Origin: Chitinophaga pinensis
GTDB taxonomy: Bacteria > Bacteroidota > Bacteroidia > UKL13-3
DNA length: 20,935 nucleotides
Reading direction: 5' to 3'
Assembly (NCBI GenBank): GCA_945875195.1
Contig: CAMCJW010000012.1
Span: 1 to 20,935, forward strand
Part shown: piece by piece, positions 20,866-20,935 of the stretch
Layout of the letters: each line of letters starts with the position of its first letter
How positions within the stretch are numbered: the stretch's first letter is position 1
Translations under genes and position numbers: made by a program
The notes under the pieces: model-generated
Database searches by the model: none
What the model was told of the DNA's origin: nothing
The model's input: only the letters and a program-made list of their open reading frames with translations

Positions 20866-20935
20866 ATGAAAAAAGCAATATATATCATTTGTTTGTTTGC
20901 CTTAACTTTTAATTCTAAAGATACCAAGGCGCAGT
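20866..20935 (+). CDS. exported protein, N-terminus only (cut by window edge)
   Basis: An ATG at 20866 opens a frame that runs to the window end: MKKAIYIICLFALTF followed by NSKDTKAQ. The Lys-Lys start, hydrophobic core and Ala-x-Ala-Gln-like end make a signal peptide with probable cleavage near KAQ. Tight spacing after the DUF4136 gene puts it in the same operon. DUF4136 genes often precede outer-membrane beta-barrel genes, but nothing here identifies the protein. Confidence 0.6.
   Translation, partial: MKKAIYIICLFALTFNSKDTKAQ

Overview
The window is about 21 kb of an AT-rich chromosome from the phylum Bacteroidota. The placement rests on a type IX secretion (T9SS) C-terminal sorting domain, lipoproteins with Bacteroidota-style lipoboxes, a Bacteroidota-type Ccm cluster with a small CcmD-like gene, DUF4136 and DUF3817 proteins, and two promoters matching the Bacteroidota pattern TTTG-N18/19-TAnnTTTG. 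I cannot name a genus.

Layout. 1-1320: a truncated GIY-YIG gene running in from the left edge, then two unrecognised lipoproteins on the minus strand. 1423-4853: the translation cluster thrS-infC-rpmI-rplT, ending in a strong terminator. Its two long spacers hold a tandem REP-like repeat and a hairpin. 4864-5634: a convergent secreted/membrane coiled-coil protein. 6016-9704: a cytochrome c maturation operon ccmC-ccmD-like-ccmE-ccmF, whose CcmE carries Cys-x-x-x-Tyr in place of the usual heme-binding His. 9719-10150: a perfect 30-bp palindrome, a DUF3817 membrane protein and an AT-rich nested inverted repeat.

10167-19051 is a rearranged tyrosine-catabolism locus. hppD (4-hydroxyphenylpyruvate dioxygenase) and hmgA (homogentisate dioxygenase) are consecutive pathway steps on the same strand, but about 6.6 kb now separates them. 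Two near-identical direct repeats, at 11975-12055 and 17788-17868, are copies of an hppD start region. Between them lie a frameshifted gene of a putative polyvalent protein kinase family, a structured palindromic element resembling a decayed integron attC site, an XRE regulator with a good promoter and a nearby palindrome, and a three-gene cell-envelope module. That module is a secreted SUMF1/C-type-lectin-fold protein, a T9SS cargo protein and a small PID-CTERM-like protein. A DUF1016 (YhcG-like) nuclease gene missing its catalytic core sits between one repeat and intact hppD. The second repeat lies within an hppD remnant that has a microhomology-type internal deletion. The simplest reading is an accessory island that integrated into or duplicated the hppD 5' end, followed by local decay.

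19157-20935: a TPR lipoprotein, then a DUF4136 lipoprotein with its own promoter, closely followed by the start of another exported protein that runs off the right edge.

The most notable signals are the hppD-derived repeats framing the island, the SUMF1-fold protein (an inserted domain, no catalytic cysteines, and a C-terminus resembling variable regions of diversity-generating retroelements), the core-deleted DUF1016 protein, and the CxxxY CcmE. I found no tRNA, rRNA, CRISPR array, transposase, integrase or reverse transcriptase.
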